51,552 nt of DNA from Oscillospiraceae bacterium (lineage in GTDB: Bacteria; Bacillota; Clostridia; Oscillospirales; Oscillospiraceae). The stretch covers positions 1 through 51,552 of the forward strand of contig JABLYK010000014.1 of the NCBI GenBank assembly GCA_018265835.1. The letters are read 5' to 3'. The translations under genes were made by a program, and so were the position numbers. Of the stretch, positions 25,856 to 33,681 are shown piece by piece. Each line of letters starts with the position of its first letter. Positions within the stretch are counted from its first letter, which is position 1. The notes under the pieces were generated by a model that searched no databases, had not been told where the DNA came from, and was given only the letters and a program-made list of their open reading frames with translations.

Positions 25856-28117
25856 ATGAAACTGGTATACGGCATCATCAACTTCCTCATCCTGGCCGTG
25901 GCGCTGTATTTCATCGGCCGCAAACTGGTCGTGCGCAAGTTCCGCGAGCGCAAGGAGCGCATCGCGCAGGAGCTGGAGCGCGCGCAGCAGGCGCATGAGG
26001 ACGCCGAACGCGCCGCTGCGGAGATCGCCGAGGCTCAGGCGGACGCCGCCGCGCAATCGGAAGCACTGCTCGACGGCGCGCGCCAGCAGGCGCGCAGCGG
26101 CAGCGAAGCCGCTGCCGCGCACCGGCAGGCGGAGGCGGACATGGTTCTGTACAACGCCGGGCAATCGGAGCAGTATCTGCGTGAGGAAATGTACGACGGC
26201 GTGCGCGCCAGCGCCATCCGCAAGGCGGCAGAGCTGACCCGCGGCGTGGTGGCGCAGCCCGAATTCGCTCACGCGCGCCAAACGCTGACCGAGCAGTTTC
26301 TCCAGCAGGTCGGCGATCTGCTGGCCGCCACACCGAGCGACGCGCTGAAAATTCAGTCCGCGCAGGCGCTCGACATCACCGTCACCACCGCCGAAGCGCT
26401 CAGCGATGCGGAGCAGCAGGCGCTGTGCGCGATCCTGCACGAAAAGCTCCTGCCCGCAGGCGGAGACGATACCGCCATCCGCAACGTGGCGTTCGCCGTG
26501 GACGCAAGCGTGCTCGGCGGCGTGCGCCTGCGCGTGGGCGACACGGTGTATGACGATACGCTCTCGCACCAGCTGGACCGGCTGACGCAGGACGCCGCCA
26601 ACGGCGTATCCGTCCACGCGGTCGGTACGGATGAGATCGCCGACGCCGTGAAGGAGACCTTCCGCACCGCCAGCGGCGGCATCGACGTGTTCCAGACCGG
26701 CGAGGTCGTGCGCGTGTCGGACGGCATCTGCCGCGTGTCGGGTCTGTCCGACGTGATGGCCGGCGAGCTGCTGGTATTTCAGGACGGGCTGCGCGGCATG
26801 GTCATGGATCTGGAGCCTGGCAATGTCGGCGTCGTGCTGCTCGGCTCATTCTCGCACGTGCAGGAGGGCGAGAACGTGCGCCGCACCGGCCGCATCATGG
26901 AGGTGCCTGTCGGCGAGTGCATGATCGGCCGCGTCGTCAACGCGCTCGGCCACCCGATTGACGGAAAGGGCTCCATCTGCGCCGAACACTTCCGCGCAAT
27001 CGAAAGCCCCGCGCCCAGCGTTCTGGCGCGCAAGCCCGTCTCCGTCCCGCTGCAGACCGGCATCAAGGCGATTGACGCGCTCGTGCCCATCGGCCGCGGC
27101 CAGCGCGAGCTGATTATCGGCGACCGGCAGACCGGCAAAACTGCCCTTGCGATCGACGCCATTTTGAATCAGAAGGGCAAGGACGTGCTGTGCATCTACG
27201 TCGCCATCGGCCAGAAGGAATCGACCGTGGCCAGCGTCGTGGCACGCCTGCGCGAGTTCGGCGCGATGGAGTACACCACCGTCGTCTGCGCGGACGCCGC
27301 CGAGCCTGCGCCCATGCTGTACATCGCCCCGTACGCGGGCGCCGCGATGGGCGAATATTTCATGTATCGGGGCAAGGATGTGCTCATCGTGTACGACGAC
27401 CTGTCCAAGCAGGCCGTGGCGTACCGTGAGATTTCCCTGCTGCTCCAGCGTCCGCCCGGACGCGAGGCATATCCCGGCGACGTGTTTTATCTGCACTCCC
27501 GCCTGCTGGAGCGCGCCGCGCGCCTGAACGAAGAAAACGGCGGCGGCAGCATGACCGCCCTGCCCATCATTGAAACACAGGCGGGCGACATTTCCGCTTA
27601 CATCCCGACGAACGTCATCTCCATCACCGACGGGCAGATCTTCCTCGAAACCGACCTCTTCCACGCCGGCGTGCGCCCGGCCATCAACGTGGGTCTTTCC
27701 GTGTCCCGCGTCGGCGGCGCGGCGCAGATCGGCGCGATGAAGCAGGTTGCAGGCCGTCTGCGCATGGATCTGGCGCAGTACCGCGAGCTGGCTGCGTTTT
27801 CGCAGTTCGGCTCCGATCTCGACAAGAGCACGCGCCAGGCGCTGCTGCGCGGCGCGCATATGACGGAGCTGCTCAAGCAGGGGCAGTACGCCCCGATGGA
27901 CGCGGCCGATCAGGTCATCGCCATCTTCGCCGCCGGCGAGGGCTATGCCGACGATGTGGAGCTGCAGGATATGGCGCGCTTTGAAGCAGAGCTGCTCGCA
28001 TCCGTCAACCGCGCGCTTCCCGCGCTGCATGACGCGATCATGACCGGCAAAAAGCTCTCAGCCGAACAGCTGAGCGAGCTGCGCGGCGCCATCGAAGTTT
28101 TTAAGAAAACATTTTAA
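25856..28117 (+). CDS. atpA: Fused ATP synthase b' - delta C-domain - alpha subunit
   Basis: One uninterrupted frame of 753 residues. Residues 3-20 form a membrane helix and 25-158 a b-type coiled helix ending like other b subunits. Residues about 165-243 match the C-terminal domain of delta/OSCP (AVDASVLGGVRLRVGDTVYD, then LSHQLDRL). The six-helix N-domain of delta is absent. Residues about 257-753 are a full alpha subunit: Walker A GDRQTGKT (422-429), YDDLSKQAVAYREISLL, and the Arg finger in SVSRVG (Arg618). GGAGGGTGAGG precedes the ATG. There is no separate atpH or atpA in the operon, and no ATG/GTG/TTG with a good ribosome site near codon 250 that would give alpha alone. b-delta fusion is known in mycobacteria; joining alpha too is unusual to me. 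Confidence 0.93.
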   Translation: MKLVYGIINFLILAVALYFIGRKLVVRKFRERKERIAQELERAQQAHEDAERAAAEIAEAQADAAAQSEALLDGARQQARSGSEAAAAHRQAEADMVLYNAGQSEQYLREEMYDGVRASAIRKAAELTRGVVAQPEFAHARQTLTEQFLQQVGDLLAATPSDALKIQSAQALDITVTTAEALSDAEQQALCAILHEKLLPAGGDDTAIRNVAFAVDASVLGGVRLRVGDTVYDDTLSHQLDRLTQDAANGVSVHAVGTDEIADAVKETFRTASGGIDVFQTGEVVRVSDGICRVSGLSDVMAGELLVFQDGLRGMVMDLEPGNVGVVLLGSFSHVQEGENVRRTGRIMEVPVGECMIGRVVNALGHPIDGKGSICAEHFRAIESPAPSVLARKPVSVPLQTGIKAIDALVPIGRGQRELIIGDRQTGKTALAIDAILNQKGKDVLCIYVAIGQKESTVASVVARLREFGAMEYTTVVCADAAEPAPMLYIAPYAGAAMGEYFMYRGKDVLIVYDDLSKQAVAYREISLLLQRPPGREAYPGDVFYLHSRLLERAARLNEENGGGSMTALPIIETQAGDISAYIPTNVISITDGQIFLETDLFHAGVRPAINVGLSVSRVGGAAQIGAMKQVAGRLRMDLAQYRELAAFSQFGSDLDKSTRQALLRGAHMTELLKQGQYAPMDAADQVIAIFAAGEGYADDVELQDMARFEAELLASVNRALPALHDAIMTGKKLSAEQLSELRGAIEVFKKTF

Positions 28118-28171
28118 TTTCAACCGCACCTGCCGATGGTTTCCTCAAAAAAAGAAAGGAGATGAGTCGAT

Positions 28172-29032
28172 ATGGCCAACATGCGCGCGATCCGCACGCG
28201 GATCAAGAGCGTGCAGAGCACCCAGCAGATCACCAAGGCGATGAAAATGGTCGCCGTGTCAAAGCTGCGCCGGACGCAATCCGGCATGGCGGCTATACGG
28301 CTCTTCGCGGAAAAGAGTCAGGAAATTCTCGACACGCTGCTGGCCGGTGACGTGCAGTACGACAACCCCTTCCTCACGCCGCGCGCGGAGGTCCGGCGCG
28401 TGTGCTATGTGCTGTTCGTCGGCAACCGCGGCCTCTGCGGGGTATACAACACCGCCGTGCTGCGGGATCTGGAGGAGCGCCTGCAGCAGGATGTCCGTAC
28501 CTGCAGCGTGGTCATTTGCGGCCGCTGGGGCAGCGAGGTGTTCGCGCACAGCACGCTCCCCATCGTGCACACCTTCTCTGATATGAGCGACACGCCCACG
28601 ATGGAGCAGGCACTGGAGCTGTCCGAGTATCTCAAGCGCATGTACCTTTCGGGCGAGGCGGACGAAATTCATCTGGTCTACCAGCACTACCGCTCCGTGC
28701 TCCAGCAGACGCCCACGGCGCTGCAGCTTCTGCCCGCCGCGCCGGAGACAAAAAACGAGGCCGCGAACGACTATCTCTTTGAGCCGGATCAGGCCTCGAT
28801 TCTCGAAAACGTGATGCAGCTCTATCTCAACAACACGGTGTATGCCGTCATGCTGGAGGCCAGAACCGGCGAGCACGCCGCGCGCATGACCGCCATGAAC
28901 ACCGCGACGGACGCCACCGCCGAGCTGATCGACGAGCTGCGGCTGAAGCTCAACCGCGCCCGCCAGAACGCCATCACAACCGAAATTTCCGAGATCGTCG
29001 GCGGCGCATCGGCACTGAAAAAACGCGAATAA
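28172..29032 (+). CDS. atpG: F-type ATP synthase subunit gamma
   Basis: 286 residues. Central rotor shaft. N-terminal helix ANMRAIRTRIKSVQSTQQ and KAMKMVAVSKL, the Rossmann part VLFVGNRGLCGVYN, and the C-terminal helix RQNAITTEISEIVGGA are all present. GAAAGGAGATGAG lies before the ATG. 54 bases after the fusion gene. Confidence 0.95.
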   Translation: MANMRAIRTRIKSVQSTQQITKAMKMVAVSKLRRTQSGMAAIRLFAEKSQEILDTLLAGDVQYDNPFLTPRAEVRRVCYVLFVGNRGLCGVYNTAVLRDLEERLQQDVRTCSVVICGRWGSEVFAHSTLPIVHTFSDMSDTPTMEQALELSEYLKRMYLSGEADEIHLVYQHYRSVLQQTPTALQLLPAAPETKNEAANDYLFEPDQASILENVMQLYLNNTVYAVMLEARTGEHAARMTAMNTATDATAELIDELRLKLNRARQNAITTEISEIVGGASALKKRE

Positions 29033-29094
29033 CCGCTTCGTCCGGCAAACCGCTTTGCTGGGTTGCAAAACGAGACTCCAAAATGAGGATTCCC

Positions 29095-30480
29095 ATGGAA
29101 CAAGGCATCGTCACAAGGGTCATCGGCCCGGTCGTTGACGTTCAATTTCCCTCCGGCAGACTGCCGGACATTTACAACGCGATCGAGATTCCGCTCGAAG
29201 GGCGCAAGGTCGTCATCGAGACTGTTCAGCAGCTGGGCGACAACAGCGTGCGCTGCGTCGCGCTGTTCTCGACCGACGGCATCTCGCGCGGCTGCCGCGC
29301 GTTCGACACCGGCCACCCCGTCACCGTCCCCGTGGGCGAAGCGACGCTTGGCCGCATGTTCAACGTGACCGGCGATCCGATCGACGGCAAGGGCCCCGTG
29401 GAGACGGCGGAGCGTATGCCCATCCACCGCGACGCGCCCGCCTTTACCGAGGTCACGCCCGCGACGGAGATTCTCGAAACCGGGATCAAGGTCGTCGATC
29501 TGCTCGCGCCCTATGCCAAGGGCGGCAAAATCGGCCTGTTTGGCGGCGCGGGCGTCGGCAAAACCGTGCTCATCATGGAGCTGATCCGCAACATCGCCTA
29601 TGAGCACGGCGGTTACTCCGTCTTCGCCGGCGTGGGCGAGCGCTCGCGCGAGGGCAACGACCTCTGGAACGAGATGAACGAATCCGGCGTCATCAACAAA
29701 ACCGCGCTGGTTTTCGGCCAGATGAACGAGCCGCCCGGCGCGCGTCTGCGCGTGCCGCTGTCGGGGCTGACCATTGCGGAAAACTTCCGCGACGTCAGCG
29801 GGCAGGACGTGCTGCTGTTTATCGACAACATCTTTCGCTTCACGCAGGCCGGCAGCGAGGTTTCCGCGCTGCTGGGCCGTATGCCCTCCGCCGTCGGCTA
29901 TCAGCCGACGCTGGCCACCGAGATGGGCGCGCTGCAGGAGCGCATCACCTCCACGCGCAGCGGCTCCGTCACGTCCGTGCAGGCCATCTACGTGCCCGCG
30001 GACGACCTGACCGACCCGGCCCCGGCCACCGCCTTCGCGCATCTGGACGCGACCACCGTACTCGACCGCAGCATCTCGGAGCTGGGCATCTACCCCGCCG
30101 TGGATCCGCTGGCCTCCACCTCCCGCATTCTGGAGCCGCACATCCTCGGCAAGGAGCATTACGAGACCGCCCGCGCCGTGCAGCGCGTGCTGCAGAAGTA
30201 CAAGGAGCTGCAGGACATCATCGCCGTCCTCGGCATGGACGAGCTGAGCATGGAGGACAAGGCCACCGTCAACCGTGCGCGGCGCATCCAGCGCTTTTTG
30301 TCCCAGCCGTTCCACGTGGCGGAAAACTTCACCGGCACGCCCGGCAAATACGTCCCGCTCGACGAGACGATCAAGGGTTTTCAGGCCATTCTCGGCGGCG
30401 AGTGCGACGATCTGCCGGAGCAGGCGTTCATGCTCTGCGGCACGATCGACGAAGTGCTGCAAAAGCGGGATCAGGTGTGA
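29095..30480 (+). CDS. atpD: F-type ATP synthase subunit beta
   Basis: 461 residues. Catalytic subunit: Walker A GGAGVGKT (150-157), catalytic Glu in VGERSREGNDL, Walker B LLFIDNIFRFTQAGSEVSALLG. ATG 29095 follows TGAGGA by 5-6 bases; ATG 29083 (four residues longer) has no good site. The 62-base gap after atpG holds a weak GCAAACC/GGGTTGC hairpin. Confidence 0.95.
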   Translation: MEQGIVTRVIGPVVDVQFPSGRLPDIYNAIEIPLEGRKVVIETVQQLGDNSVRCVALFSTDGISRGCRAFDTGHPVTVPVGEATLGRMFNVTGDPIDGKGPVETAERMPIHRDAPAFTEVTPATEILETGIKVVDLLAPYAKGGKIGLFGGAGVGKTVLIMELIRNIAYEHGGYSVFAGVGERSREGNDLWNEMNESGVINKTALVFGQMNEPPGARLRVPLSGLTIAENFRDVSGQDVLLFIDNIFRFTQAGSEVSALLGRMPSAVGYQPTLATEMGALQERITSTRSGSVTSVQAIYVPADDLTDPAPATAFAHLDATTVLDRSISELGIYPAVDPLASTSRILEPHILGKEHYETARAVQRVLQKYKELQDIIAVLGMDELSMEDKATVNRARRIQRFLSQPFHVAENFTGTPGKYVPLDETIKGFQAILGGECDDLPEQAFMLCGTIDEVLQKRDQV

Positions 30481-30483
30481 CGT

Positions 30484-30900
30484 ATGGAAGACCGAATCCA
30501 TCTTCAGATCGTGACCGCCGGCGGCACGAAGTATGAAAATGATGTCCACACGGTAGCCCTGCCCCTCTCCGGCGGCGAGTGCGGGATTCTGGCCGACCAC
30601 GCCCCGCTCATGGGCGCGGTGACGGACGGCGTCGTCCGCTGTGCGTTCGGTGAGGACGGGCACGCGTATATCGCCGTCGGCATCGGCGTGGCCAACGTCG
30701 TGCACAACGAGGTGACGCTGCTGGTGCGCGCCGCCGAGCCGGCGGAGGAGATCGACCTTGCCCGCGCGGAAGCGTCCGGGCAGCGCGCCCGCGAGCGTCT
30801 TGCGCAAAAGGCCGCCGATCTCGACGCCGCGCGCGCTGAGGCCAGTCTTCGCCGCGCTCTCGCACGGCAGAAGGCCGTGCAGTTGGCGTCAAAACCATAA
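30484..30900 (+). CDS. atpC: F-type ATP synthase subunit epsilon
   Basis: 138 residues. N-terminal beta-sandwich (IVTAGGTKYE, GECGILADHAPLMGAV) and a C-terminal helical hairpin that includes the ATP-sensing motif I/L-D-x-x-R-A as IDLARA (90-95), the form that controls inhibition in Bacillus epsilon. Starts three bases after atpD. Last gene of the operon. Confidence 0.93.
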   Translation: MEDRIHLQIVTAGGTKYENDVHTVALPLSGGECGILADHAPLMGAVTDGVVRCAFGEDGHAYIAVGIGVANVVHNEVTLLVRAAEPAEEIDLARAEASGQRARERLAQKAADLDAARAEASLRRALARQKAVQLASKP

Positions 30901-30911
30901 CATCGGCCCAC

Positions 30912-30945
30912 AAGCCGCCCCGTATGAATCGTGCGGGGCGGCTTT
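30912..30945 (+). terminator. Terminator after the ATP synthase operon
   Basis: AAGCCGCCCCG / CGGGGCGGCTT with an 11-base loop, followed by TTTGT, 12 bases after the atpC stop. Confidence 0.75.
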
Positions 30946-31161
30946 GTACTGTGGCGCAGCGGCAAGCGCCGGTCGCCATTGTGATTATGTAACCCGAAAG
31001 CTCAAAACAGTTCTCATATCAGAGGCTAAGATTTCGGTGTTATGGAAACCGTTTTCAACAATTCAAACAGATTTTCCAACAAAAATAATTGCCGCACACT
31101 TAGATTATGTTAATCAATCAGAGCAAAGCTTGCTATTAATTATGTAAACTAACAGGCGTAC
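30946..31161. other. AT-rich spacer between convergent operons
   Basis: About 215 bases, AT-rich after 30980, with no gene, tRNA or repeat that I can support. Confidence 0.5.
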
Positions 31162-31194
31162 AAAAAGGGAGTCCCATATGGGACTCCCTTTTTT
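31162..31194. terminator. Palindromic terminator after the DUF523 gene
   Basis: A perfect palindrome, AAAAAGGGAGTCCCAT and its complement without spacer, ending in a six-T run. Its right end touches the DUF523 stop codon (31193-31195). The A-run at its left provides U's for minus-strand transcripts. Confidence 0.8.
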
Positions 31195-31627
31195 ACATCA
31201 GCTTGTCGATCTCGCTCTCGCCGTAGACGGCGATGCCGTTTTCCAGCAGAAGCTGCGCCGTGACGCCGTCGCCGGGCGTGCGCGTGCCGGTGAACGTGCC
31301 GTCATAAATTTCGCCCCGGCCACAGGACGGGCTGCGCTCCTTGAGCACCGCCGCCGTGCAGCCGAATCTCCGCGCCAGCCGCAGCGCCTCCTGCGCGCCG
31401 CGCGCGTATTCCGCCGTCACATCCCGGCCGGAGCGCATCACCACGCGCTCACCCTGCCGCTCGGACGGCTCGCGCGGCGTCGTCAGCCCGCCGAGCTGCT
31501 CCGGACACACCGGAACGACCGTATGCCGTTCCAGCAGCCGCTGCAGAACGTCGTCCGGCAGCGCCTTCCGCTCGCCGTTGTACCGGCAGTTCACGCCAAG
31601 CAGGCACGCACTCATGAGAAGTTTCAT
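31193..31627 (-). CDS. DUF523 family protein
   Basis: 144 residues. N-terminal LMSACLLGVNCRYNG and the later LKERSPSCG are the conserved Cys-containing motifs of DUF523 (YbbK-like), a family with possible metal or redox chemistry and no firm function. GGGGGA precedes the ATG, which overlaps the rhomboid stop by ATGA. Last gene of a four-gene minus-strand operon. Confidence 0.9.
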   Translation of the reverse strand: MKLLMSACLLGVNCRYNGERKALPDDVLQRLLERHTVVPVCPEQLGGLTTPREPSERQGERVVMRSGRDVTAEYARGAQEALRLARRFGCTAAVLKERSPSCGRGEIYDGTFTGTRTPGDGVTAQLLLENGIAVYGESEIDKLM

Positions 31628-32202
31628 TTGCGTTTCCCCCTGCTGCTCAAAAAGCCGAAGATGACGCCAACCACGCCGCCGGCGATGTGCGTAAGCTGCT
31701 GCAGCCCCGCCTCGCCCGTGACGGCCTGCACGATCTCGCCGCCCAGATACAGCGCCAGCACGAGAATGAGCGTGAGCGGAATGGTACCGCCGCGCACACC
31801 CGCGAACGACGCGAGCACGATCAGCATGAACACCACGCCGGACGCGCCCATGAGCGCTGCATTCGGGAAGAAGAACCACAGCACCAGCCCCGTCGCAAGC
31901 GCCGTGACGGCGATGGCGAGCAGCAGCCGCTTACTGCCGAAGCGCTCCTCTGCCATCGGCCCGACGGCGAGCATGATGACGATGTTCGTGCAGCACGCGG
32001 CAAAATCGGGGTTTCCGAGCACGTGCAGGAGAAAGCGCGGGTAAGTGAGCAGGTCGGTCAGCGGCGAGCGGTAGACACAAAACAGGTTCTGCGTCGTCCA
32101 GCCGCCGGTAAGCCTGCCGAGCGCGAGCGCAAGCAGGCTCAGTAGCGCAAAGGTCAAAATGACCGGGGAATTGTATAAAATTGTGATTGAACGTTTTTTC
32201 AT
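31624..32202 (-). CDS. Rhomboid-family intramembrane serine protease
   Basis: 192 residues, about six membrane spans. The catalytic Ser121 is in MGASGVVF (rhomboid GxSG) and the catalytic His172 in QLTHIAGGVVG. The family cleaves membrane proteins inside the bilayer; the substrate is unknown. The start overlaps the pseudouridine synthase stop by four bases. Confidence 0.85.
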   Translation of the reverse strand: MKKRSITILYNSPVILTFALLSLLALALGRLTGGWTTQNLFCVYRSPLTDLLTYPRFLLHVLGNPDFAACCTNIVIMLAVGPMAEERFGSKRLLLAIAVTALATGLVLWFFFPNAALMGASGVVFMLIVLASFAGVRGGTIPLTLILVLALYLGGEIVQAVTGEAGLQQLTHIAGGVVGVIFGFLSSRGKRK

Positions 32203-33104
32203 AGATCCTCTTGCATCGAAAATTGTGAAAACAGTCCTCTGAAATCATCGGGAACCGGCGCTGTGAACCGCAGCCGCGCCCCCGTGACGGGGTGCGTGAA
32301 CGCAAGCGCATGGGAATGCAGCGCGGGGCGCGCAATGTCTGCCGATTCCGTGCCATAGAGCCAGTCGCCCACGAGCGGGTGCGAGATTGCGGCGAAGTGC
32401 ACGCGAATCTGGTGCGTCCGCCCCGTGCGCGGCACAACGCGCAGCAGGGTGCGGCCATGCGCGACCGCGAGCGTGCAATATTCCGTCGCCGCCGCAGCGC
32501 CGTCCGCGCGCACGACGCGGCGGATGCCGCCGGGCGTTTCCCGCGCAATGGGCAGGTCGATCACGCCGTCCGGCGGCGTGACAGCACCCTCGGCAGCAGC
32601 CAGATATGTCCGCTGAAACGCCGCCGTGTGCAGCGCGCAGCGCAGCCGGTCATGCACATACCCGCTTTTGGCCACGGCCATCACGCCCGAGGTGCCCCGG
32701 TCGAGCCGGTTCACGGGGTGAAACACCGCGTCCGCGCCCAGGTGGTACGCCAGCGCATTCGCCACCGTCGGCTCGCCGTGGTCGCTCCGGCCATGCACGG
32801 CCATGCCGGCGGGCTTATCCAGCACCAGAAGATCGTCGTCCTCAAACAGGACGTGCAGCGGCACGGCCACCGGCTCGAACCGGAAGCCCTGCCGCGTATC
32901 GCCCACCTGCACAGCGAGCGTGTCCCCCGCCTGCACGCGGTCGATGGTGCGGATGGGGCTGCCGTTGCACAAGATGCCGTACGGCCGCTGCCGCAGACGC
33001 GCCAGCATCCCGTCTGAGATGCCAAGATTTCGCCGCAGCAGGCTTTTCACGGTGCGCCCCGCCTGCTCCGGCGAGACGGTGAGCGTCAGCGTCCGGGGCG
33101 TCAC
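32199..33104 (-). CDS. RluA-family pseudouridine synthase
   Basis: 301 residues. N-terminal S4-like RNA-binding part (SLLRRNLGIS...) and catalytic Asp135 in HPVNRLDRGTSG; GRTHQIRVHF is the third family motif. Modifies rRNA or tRNA uridines; it resembles the RluD/YlyB/YjbO group but the target cannot be fixed from sequence. GTG start overlaps the macrodomain stop (GTGA). Confidence 0.92.
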   Translation of the reverse strand: MTPRTLTLTVSPEQAGRTVKSLLRRNLGISDGMLARLRQRPYGILCNGSPIRTIDRVQAGDTLAVQVGDTRQGFRFEPVAVPLHVLFEDDDLLVLDKPAGMAVHGRSDHGEPTVANALAYHLGADAVFHPVNRLDRGTSGVMAVAKSGYVHDRLRCALHTAAFQRTYLAAAEGAVTPPDGVIDLPIARETPGGIRRVVRADGAAAATEYCTLAVAHGRTLLRVVPRTGRTHQIRVHFAAISHPLVGDWLYGTESADIARPALHSHALAFTHPVTGARLRFTAPVPDDFRGLFSQFSMQEDL

Positions 33105-33613
33105 AGCGCGGCGAGCGCGTCGTCGTAGTATTTCCTGGTGCGGCTATCGAAGCAGACCATGCGCACGCGCTCGATCTCCGGGTGTTCGTCGAGATACGCC
33201 GCAATGGTGCGGATGGCGATGGGCGCGGCCTGGTCGAGCGGGAAGCCGTAGATGCCGGTGCTGATGGACGGGAAGTCCACCGTCTTGCAGCCGTTTTCGC
33301 TGGCGCGCTTCAGGCAGTTGCGGTAGCAGCTCGCGAGCAGCTCCGGCTCGTTGCGCTTGCCGCCGCTCCAGCGCGGGCCGGGCGTATGGATGACGTGCCT
33401 GGCCGGCAGGCGGTAGCCCCTGGTGATCTTGGCCTCGCCCGTGGGGCAGCCGTTCAGCGTGCGGCACTCCTCAAGCAGCTCGCGGCCGGCGGCCATGTGG
33501 ATCGCGCCGTCCACGCCGCCGCCGCCCAGCAGCGAGCAGTTCGCAGCGTTGACGATGGCGTCCACCTCAGACTTCGTGATGTCGCCCTGAATGACTTCGA
33601 TGCGGTCTTTCAT
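33101..33613 (-). CDS. Macrodomain O-acetyl-ADP-ribose deacetylase-like protein
   Basis: 170 residues, a stand-alone macrodomain (YmdB/AF1521 type). Seen: IVNAANCSLLGGGGVDGAIH with the ADP-ribose-binding Asn/Asp residues and SISTGIYGFPLDQA for the phosphate loop. Likely removes ADP-ribose or hydrolyses O-acetyl-ADP-ribose in the cytoplasm. GAGGAGG precedes ATG. First gene of the overlapping macro-RluA-rhomboid-DUF523 set; a hairpin at 33635-33664 separates it from clpE. Confidence 0.92.
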   Translation of the reverse strand: MKDRIEVIQGDITKSEVDAIVNAANCSLLGGGGVDGAIHMAAGRELLEECRTLNGCPTGEAKITRGYRLPARHVIHTPGPRWSGGKRNEPELLASCYRNCLKRASENGCKTVDFPSISTGIYGFPLDQAAPIAIRTIAAYLDEHPEIERVRMVCFDSRTRKYYDDALAAL

Positions 33614-33634
33614 GATTGTTTCCTCCTCTAGTCG

Positions 33635-33664
33635 GCAGGACGCATGCCTTTGGCTGCGTCCTGC
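33635..33664 (-). terminator. Hairpin between clpE and the macrodomain gene
   Basis: GCAGGACGCA / TGCGTCCTGC with a 10-base loop. There is no U-run after it on the minus strand, so it may lower read-through or protect mRNA ends and need not be a full terminator. Confidence 0.5.
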
Positions 33665-33681
33665 TTCTGTATGGTTTTATT

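Noticed and set aside
26640..26660. Internal start for a separate alpha subunit (GTG 26648)
   Set aside because: Only a weak GGATGAG about 10 bases or more upstream; no ATG in frame near the alpha beginning. Not excluded, but not supported.
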